Below, piece after piece: positions 57,019 to 64,000 of a DNA stretch of 64,000 bases. Numbering within the stretch: position 1 is the stretch's first letter; each line of letters begins with the position of its first letter. The notes beneath the pieces are model-generated. The model saw nothing but the letters and a program-made list of their open reading frames with translations. It did no database searches and was not told the DNA's origin. Origin of the DNA: Sesamum alatum. Taxonomy: Eukaryota; Streptophyta; Magnoliopsida; Lamiales; Pedaliaceae. The stretch lies in NCBI GenBank assembly GCA_034509735.1, contig JACGWO010000003.1, forward strand, positions 2,232,001 to 2,296,000, in the 5' to 3' direction. The position numbers and the translations under genes are program-made.

Positions 57019-57777
57019 TGTTGGAATAGGTGACCAGAAAGCCAATAGATTTGGCAATTTGTAACCTATCCGACAACTTGATGTGAATGTAATATTATTA
57101 TGTGATGAATAAGATGAGTGTTCGTCACCAATGGTACCTTCTTTGTTGCGCTCATCTTACATTTGTTAAAGTGGTGTTTAACTTATATCGCAACAAAGCC
57201 CACAGACCATGGATAACAACTCGTGCAGTTGGGCCACGCATTGGATGGTGGTAATGAAACCAACTGATTAAGAGTTGGGTCTGAAACATTCCAAGTCGAG
57301 GACCTCGAGACAGGGCATCGAGAGTCCTATTGAGACTTGCGTCAAGAGTCGTGTTCATTGGATGAGTGCCGTGTTTCATCGGCGACAGGCGTGGGACGCC
57401 TACACGATCTTGATGGGTTGGTCGACTGGGGTCGAGCCGACTAGACTGACTCGCGGGGATCATCATATGGAAGCCTTGGAGGCTTGGTCGGTATGATGGG
57501 ATTTCCCCGGTTCCGATAGTACGGGAGTAGTCCTCAGACTTGAGGGATCATGGCAGTCGGAATGTGTAGCGAGGACGGTGGATTCCAAGAAGAGGATCCG
57601 TCCCCTGTCCGTATGTGACAGAGGTATCTCCTATGCACTCGGAGACACGTTCATGTTGTTTGAAGCTGTGGCCACAGTGGTTGGTCGAATAGGGAATGGT
57701 TTCCTGTGTCGACACAATGAAGCATACGTGGTCTCGAGTATTAAGCATAGATGCCTAGTCAAGGATGGGAACCGACG
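57019..57777 (+). repeat. LTR family 1, 5' fragment
   Basis: Starts TGTTGGAATAGGTGACC, has a short internal loss at about 57558, and stops at ACCGACG, two thirds short of a full LTR. It interrupts the 3' LTR of D. The right end is joined to unrelated sequence, so it is a deletion remnant. Confidence 0.88.
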
Positions 57778-57864
57778 TCCTAGGGCCTCTGCTCGTGGTC
57801 TTTGTGAGCCAAGGGAACGTCTTGGCCTCTGCGAGGATGGCGACGGGGTCGTGGGGCCAGTACA
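57778..57864. other. 87-bp sequence of unknown origin
   Basis: GC-rich, with GGCCTCTGC twice and GGCGACGGGG. No match elsewhere in the window. It lies between the LTR fragment and element G and may be the last trace of the locus that G entered. The last 5 bases, GTACA, would be G's left target duplication. Confidence 0.55.
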
Positions 57865-60093
57865 TGTTAGAATACGTGACCAGAAAGCATAGGTTTGGCG
57901 ATTTGTAACCTATCTGACAACTTGATGTAAATGTAATATTATTATGTGATGAATAAAATGAGTATTTATCACTTCTGGTGTCTACTTTGTTGTGCTCATT
58001 TCACATTTGTTAAAACGGTGTTTAACTTATATCGCAACAAAGCCCACAGACCATGGTTAACAACTCGTGCAGTTGGGCCACGCATTGGATGGTGGTCATG
58101 AAACCAACTGATTAAGAGTTGGGTCTGAAATGTTCCAAGTCGAGGACCTCGAGACAGGGCATCGAGAGTCCTATTGAGACTTGCGTCAAGAGTCGTGTTC
58201 ATTGGATGAGTGCCGTGTTTCATCGGCGACAGGCATGGGACGCCTACAAGATCTTGATGGGTTGGTCGATTGGGGTCGAGCCGACTGGACTGACTCGCGG
58301 GGATCATCATATGGAAGCCTTGGAGGCTTGGTCGGTATGATTGGTTTTCCCCGGTTTCGATAGTACGGGAAGTAATCCTCAGACTTGAGGAATCACGGCA
58401 GTCGCGTGCATAGGACGGTTGTATCTTGGATCTGGCGAGAGGTGATCATTCTGTAAGATGATCATCATAAGCCTTGTCTACTGCAGTCAGAATGTGTAGC
58501 GAGGACGGTGGATTCCAAGAAGAGGATCCGTCCCCTGTCAGTATGTGACAGAGGTATCTCCTATGCACTCGGAGACACGTTCATGCTGTTTGAAGCTGTG
58601 GCCACAGTGGTTGGTCGAACAGGGAATGGTTTCCTGTGTCGACGCAATCAAGCATACGTGGTCTCGAGTATTAAGCATAGATGGCTAGTCAAGGATGGGA
58701 ACCGACGCCCAATTCCATACCCTAGACTAAGACCGGGAGATGGTAGACGGAAGGATCGTACCCGTACGGAAACGGCGCCTAAATGTTCACGCCAATTCAC
58801 CTAGTCTCTAGTGCCATGGACCGTTGCTAGACGGCCACCCATGGTAATGGGCCCTTGTGGAACACGGGCCCAAGTCTAGCTGAGGGTGAACCTAAAAGGT
58901 CACACACAAATCACCGAGGAGGTTGAGAGATCGACTTGGAGTCAATCTCGAAGGATAAATGAGTAATTGGATTACTTAAGGGAAAGTCCATTGGATGGAC
59001 GGGCCGATATTGTATCGGGCCTTCATTTAATCGGTAAATTGGATTTTCGATTAAATATGGAAAGTTGAGACGTTGAGAAGTTGGATCTTTTAATTAGATT
59101 AAAAGATCAACGGGAATAATTTAAATGGACATTAAATTGGATTTAATATTGAGTTCGTCGTAATTGGATTACGATAAAACCGGTCCGTTAAATTTTACTC
59201 GAGAGGAGAAATAATTCCTATTTTGGAATAGGAAGAAGTTGGCCTTCTTCCCTTAATTAAACATGGCCGAGATGTTCCCTTGGAGGAAGCAAAATCAGCC
59301 ATGTTTCGTGCTAGGTGGTATGTTGACTTATCTCTTTTGGAAAGAGACAAATCAACTCCAATCAAGCTCTTCCCTTTTGGTATGATTTGATCATACCATA
59401 AATTTTGGTAGGCTTGATTGAAGAATTGATGGTGATTGATTGGAATGAATCTAGACATCCTGGGATGAACCTAGACACATTCTAATAATCACATTAATTA
59501 TGTATATATATTAGAATATACAACACCAAGCATAAGGGATTCATTATTCATTTTTTCTAGGAAAAAGAGAAGACAAAAATTGTATCTCCTCTCCCTCTCT
59601 AACTCACGGATTTTCCTCCCCTTTTTTACTTGTGTTCTTCACTTGGTTTTGAATCAAGAGGAAGATCAAAGTAAGTTTAAGAGAGCACTAATTCATAGTG
59701 TTCTTCTCTTAAATCGATTCCTTCTTAAACCCGTTTTTTTTCTAGCAAGAAGAACGTGGGTTTCTTCCGGTGTAGTGTGGATCACCTTTGGAGAATCTAT
59801 AGTTTGGATTTTGTGAGCATTCTGGAGAAGGAACAACGCAAGTAGCCGGGAGCACACGCTAAACAATCAAAGGTAACGGTTTTACTACGCTTTGATTGAT
59901 TTAATATACATCTATGCCCTATGTGTTTAAATATATGTTTCTAATATTTTACACATCTTACATCGAACGCCCGGTTGAGAACCCAAGGGTACACCCCTTG
60001 GGATTCGTTTATTTGAATTAGATTTAAATTTACGCACCCTTTCTCCCTTTCTCGCTTCCGCTACCGTTCCCGGGCGGATCCGCTTGTCCTTCA
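57865..60093 (+). repeat. 5' LTR (family 1) of element G, 2229 bp
   Basis: TGTTAGAATACGTGACCA to GTCCTTCA. All the family-1 landmarks are present. Confidence 0.94.
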
Positions 60094-60095
60094 AG

Positions 60096-60111
60096 TGGTA
60101 TCAGAGCCCGG
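60096..60111 (+). other. Primer-binding site, element G
   Basis: TGGTATCAGAGCCCGG, 2 bases after the LTR end. Confidence 0.9.
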
Positions 60112-61351
60112 TTCGATGTAAAGGGCGTAGATCTATGTGTTTGGCATGATCTACTTGCTTTTAATGGCTTTATTGGCATGTTAGATTATATAAATATATG
60201 AATAATATGATTATTCAATTGTTTGGATTTAATGGACTTTTGGCATGCTTAATTTTGTTAGATTGGATCTAAAAATTGCATGCGTGTTTTCAGAAAAATG
60301 TTACTGTCATTGTGCTAAAACAGTATTGAAAACCAAACCAAAAAAAAAAAAAAATTGGTTCAGACGGCTTGCTGCCTGTGCGTGCAGGTGGCCGGCCGAC
60401 ACAATGGCTGGACCGTTTTGTGCCGTTTTTCGACTTTTTTCGAAAAATTTGATTTTCTGTATTTTCTGCACAATATTCTGAAAATATGTTAATTTTGCAT
60501 TTTTAATTTTGGAATAATTGGATTATTCTTTGAATTAAATTTGCTTAATTAATTGTGGATTAATACATGCATTGGATGCATTGTTTAAAATGTCCATTAA
60601 ATTTGAAATTTGAATTTGCATATTATTTGTATGTTTATGCTTTTGTGATGTTGGACATCACTTGGGTATTTGGAATATCCATTGGTTATTTATGCATGAT
60701 TATTTGGAATAATTGTGTTATGTGAGTTGATGGAATCAACATGGGATGATCACAAGAGCCCTAGACCTTATGTATGGATGAATGTATGATCATTTATTTT
60801 CTGTTGGGTGGGGCCTGCGTGCCTCTTGTTTTTTGGAACTATCATCTCCCGTATTTTCAGCCTCATGATTGTTTTCTTTATTACCAATGTATTACTTTCA
60901 GTTGTAATGAGAGTAGATAGGATTGGTGAGGTTTTAATTTTAACAAGCAATTGGAGTCGGAGACCCCAAGGAGGAGCATCAAGGCGTGAAATAAGAAGCA
61001 CCTCAAGGCCCATTGGCATGACAATGGGTATATTATTATTGTAATAATTTAGGACCACCCTAGACAGACCATAGACTCACTGCGAGCTCAGTGGATCCGA
61101 TAGGTTGGGCTTGTGATCATCCTAACAGGGGTATGCTATGTTTTATGCATGTGGGGTATTTATTTATCGCTGTAAATATTGGATATTTATGCATGCTAAA
61201 ACACCATAATGTGATGAGGTCTCGGTCATACACAAACTCTCATTTGGTTGGACCAAATTAAATATTACGCCCAGAACAGACTTGGATCAAAATGGTATTT
61301 TGATCTGTCTGAGCCTTCCATCCACGGTAATGTGGTGAGGAAGCTACCACT
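60112..61351 (+). other. Element G leader, first part
   Basis: Same leader type as C. The GC island is reduced to about 60 bp (60358-60425) between the A-run and CTGGACCGTTTTGTGCCG. No gene. Confidence 0.8.
61347..61351. repeat. Target-site duplication CCACT, left copy
   Basis: Partner at 63324-63328. Confidence 0.93.
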
Positions 61352-63323
61352 TGTTAGAATAGGTGACCATGTAAGCCAATTTTGGCGGGAATATGTATCC
61401 TATGTCTAGACAATTTCAGGTGTTTGATAAATCATTTATGAATAAAGAAGTGAAAATTCATATGGCAACACTTTGTTTACGTTCACTTATATCTGCTATT
61501 ACATATCTGTTCACTACGCAAACAAAGCCCACGGACTGAGAATCGATTTCGGGGACTGGGACTACGCTTGGAGGTAGGTCCATGAAATCAGTCCGAAAAT
61601 CTCCAAGTCAAGGAATCTCGAAAATGGGTACCGAGATTCCCCTTGAGACTTGCACTAAGCATCTGCTGTCGTATTTCATCGATGGGTGACGAAGGTCGTC
61701 TAAGCAGTGTTAGTGGGTTAGCATGCTAGGAAGCAGCTGACTGAGGTGACTCGGGGGAACCGTCTTACGGAGGACCTTGAGTATGGTCAGCAAGGTACGA
61801 CGTGTATTCCTAGTTCCAACGGTACAGGTCAAGTCCTTTGACTTGAGGAACTACTGAGTTTACCTGTACATCAGGTCTGTATCTTAGATATGGTGAGAGA
61901 TTACCAAAATACTCTTGAGTAGTCATAAGCCATGTCTAGTGCAGCTCTGGTGTACAGCGTGACAGTAGTTTCCAAGAAAGGATCTGTCTCCTGTCAAAAG
62001 ATATTGACAGTTGAGTCTCATGTATGCTCTGTGTCTTGTCCCTAAAATCTGTGGCCACAGTAACTGAACAGAAAGCAAAGTTTCCCTTACGGCTTTTAGT
62101 AAGGACAGACCGACACTTAGGTCCAAAATGGGTACCTGCATTTTCCGTGCCCTAGACCCTAAGTGATGAGACCGAAGACAGAAGGACAAGTGTACTGTTA
62201 GAGCCTAAATGTTCATCCCCGAATATTTCACCTAGTCTCTAGTGCCATGGACCGTTGCTAGATGGCCACCCATGGTAACGGACGGATTCTAGGAATCCGA
62301 TCAAGTCTAGCTGAAAGGTGAACCTAAAGAGTCACACACTATCCACGCACACACTTAGGATTTAATTTGGAATTAAATATTGGAGCGAAGGAATGATTAA
62401 ATCGGATTTAATCAGGTCCTATATTTTCTTGGAGAATTAATTCCTTCTATTTGATAAAGGGAATTAAATTAATAAATTGGATTTATTAAGGGAATTAATT
62501 TAATGGGCCTAGAATAAATATCAATATTCATTTATTATATTTATTTGGCCTTTTGGAATATTTAATAGGATTTAAATATTCCATTAAATTAAATTAATGA
62601 TTGAGATTTAATAGGAGAGATGAAAGGCTAGGATTGAATTTGACAAGGTCAAATTCTACTTTGACTAGGTCAAAATCCTGGTCCAATTAAGCTTCTAAAG
62701 AGTTGGAGTTTAAAGAGGATTAAACTCCTCCTCTATATAAACCCCTAGCCTTGCACCTTTTGAAGGATGATGAAATTCCAACACACACAACACACACCAA
62801 CTCGGCTCTCTCTCTTTTTCTCTCCCTCTCGTCCGCCCCCTCTCTCATCAAGAAAACATCTTTTCTTGTTCTCTTGTTCTTGGAACATTAGAACATTGAT
62901 GAATGAATACCGTTAATTCATAACGTGTTGTTGATTCATCCACTCCAATAAATTACATACTTGTTCGTTGCTAGCACGACGTGCAAGATACGTGGGTGGA
63001 TCGTGTGTCACGATTTGGAGGGTCTCAAGAACGAGATCTTGGTGCAAAACGGGGAACAACGCGTGTAGCCGTTGAAGACGAAAACGACAACAGGTAGGTC
63101 TCGGTTTACGTTTTCGCCTCTTTTATTTTTTCCACCCTATGGCCTCCATGATTCTTGTGTATTGTTAATTCATGAGATACACCGGACACTCGGGAAATTT
63201 CAAGGGCACACCCCTTGAAACGTGTTCTTTATTTTAAAAGCATGTTTTAAATTCCATAATTTTATTTTATACCGCGCTTCCGCATTCGCGCAATTTTCCC
63301 GGACGATCCACGCATTCCTTTCA
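61352..63323 (+). repeat. Solo LTR (family 2), 1972 bp
   Basis: TGTTAGAATAGGTGACCA to CCTTTCA, with perfect CCACT duplications and no internal part. TATATAAA is at 62734-62741. Hairpin II at 62898-62940 has GATGAAT / ATTCATC and CGTTA / TAACG with loop ATTCA. The U5 hairpin TTTCAAGGG / CCCTTGAAA is at 63198-63220. Confidence 0.95.
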
Positions 63324-63328
63324 CCACT

Positions 63329-63804
63329 ACCCAAGTGTGATCTCACGAGTCGTGCCACACTTGGACTAGGGGAAAGCTGCACCATTGTTCTGAACAAAAA
63401 GACTGCGTTCGCTGCTTCCCTGTCTCACGAGTCGTGGGGGGCGACAGTTTGAGGCATGATTTGATTGATGGGTCGGGCCCAACACTGAGTAACATGGTTC
63501 CCTTGGAGTCCTCGGAACCATGTGAATAGGTGAGGCAAAATATCTTGGGAATCTCATTGAATGAGAATGATATTGGATATCTCCCACGAGGTCTTCTTCA
63601 TGTCAATCGTAAAAGTGGGGCATGGAGATTACGCTTGTGGATCCCAAGCCCACTAGGAAATAGTTTCCCGAAACTCCGCTTGAAAGTGGCGGACTTTTGT
63701 ATAAATAGTGGGAGGGTTAAAGATTAAAAGACCAAGTCTTCAACTTGAACAATAATATTACCATCATCTGCTAATTTCTGCTTTATATTTTCATTAATGT
63801 AGAT
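63329..63804 (+). other. Element G leader, second part
   Basis: The stem-loop at 63331-63364 has CCAAGTGTG with CACACTTGG around CACGAGTCGTG (63344-63354). The second 11-mer is at 63426-63436. It ends with TTAATGTAG before the gag ATG. Confidence 0.8.
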
Positions 63805-64000
63805 ATGTCTGAGAACCCATTAACCATGATTCTTGAGACTAACAAATTCAACGGATCGAACTACTCGGACTGGCTGAGAAACCTGAGGATTGTCCTCGGT
63901 TTCGAGAACCAAGACTACGTCTTGGACAAGCCACCACCGAGCGGCTTACCGGAGGGGTCCACGCCTGAAGAACGTTTGACATTCGAGAAATGGCATGAGG
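63805..64000 (+). CDS. gag: Element G gag, N-terminal part (runs off window)
   Basis: The ATG at 63805 opens 65 codons without a stop: MSENPLTMILETNKFNG, the conserved W in YSDWLRNLRIVL, PEGSTPEERLTFEKW. This is the N-terminal domain of copia gag, a particle-forming protein acting in the cytoplasm. It is the only gag start in the window with no visible defect, but the zinc knuckle and pol lie outside, so it is unknown whether G is intact. Confidence 0.85.
   Translation, partial: MSENPLTMILETNKFNGSNYSDWLRNLRIVLGFENQDYVLDKPPPSGLPEGSTPEERLTFEKWHE

Larger units (their letters stand above)
59873..63802 (+). other. Predicted leader intron of element G (enlarged by a solo LTR)
   Basis: Donor AAAG|GTAACG from 59873 and acceptor TTAATGTAG ending at 63802, 2 bases before the gag ATG. 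The solo LTR inside raises the length to about 3.9 kb. Confidence 0.42.
57865..64000 (+). mobile_element. Element G: Ty1/copia element, 5' part (family-1 LTR)
   Basis: 5' LTR, PBS, leader (split by a solo family-2 LTR) and the start of gag. The rest is beyond the right edge. It is closest to elements A and C in leader and gag. Confidence 0.92.

Noticed and set aside
61923..62189. Recurrent 88-codon frame in family-2 LTRs (also 11605-11871, 35222-35488, 43665-43931)
   Set aside because: Same reason: antisense frame inside U3, kept only because copies are young and similar.

Overview
The window is plant nuclear DNA, most likely from a eudicot (inference from the families present). It consists almost entirely of nested LTR retrotransposons. 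No host gene, rRNA or tRNA gene was recognised. The dominant elements are Ty1/copia. They encode gag with a CCHC zinc knuckle, then protease, integrase, reverse transcriptase (RT) and RNase H in that order. Their LTRs are unusually long (about 1.9-2.25 kb) and their primer-binding sites match initiator-Met tRNA. There is also a broken Ty3/gypsy pol and a scrap of a CACTA-type transposon.

Layout. 1-8298: element A (+, LTR family 1), cut by the left window edge and inserted into gag of element B. 8299-12456: remainder of B (-, LTR family 2). 12457-13177: CACTA transposase-associated remnant and AT-rich DNA. 13178-13703: fragment of a fifth LTR family. 13704-14312, 25980-26581 and 28583-29054: one Ty3/gypsy pol on the minus strand, split by a solo family-4 LTR and a solo family-2 LTR. 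The family-4 LTR was itself split by complete element C (+, 16486-25919). 29055-57018: old copia element D (+, family-4 3' LTR), split by a solo family-2 LTR (30198-32198), complete element E (-, 34100-44429) and complete element F (-, 46250-56178). 57019-57864: family-1 LTR fragment and an unexplained 87-bp insert. 57865-64000: element G (+, family 1), interrupted by a solo family-2 LTR and running off the right edge.

The nesting is supported by 5-bp target duplications: TTTAA (C), CCAAG (solo LTR4), TGACG, GATTG and CCACT (solo LTR2s) and GAAAA (F).

All gag-pol regions are broken by frameshifts, stops or lost catalytic residues. The non-coding parts are better conserved in structure than the coding parts. 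Across five LTR families and seven internal regions I see recurrent stem-loops with changed but still pairing stems. There is a donor-like GGTA[AG]G motif in every LTR, and a TGTAG acceptor-like site a few bases before the gag ATG in the five elements with the best-preserved gag starts. Together they suggest a leader intron that keeps a structured, packaging-like region in genomic RNA only. Elements D and F share the same RT active-site decay and indels, yet F has nearly identical LTRs, which implies mobilisation in trans. All sequence comparisons were made by eye; no alignment or folding program was run.
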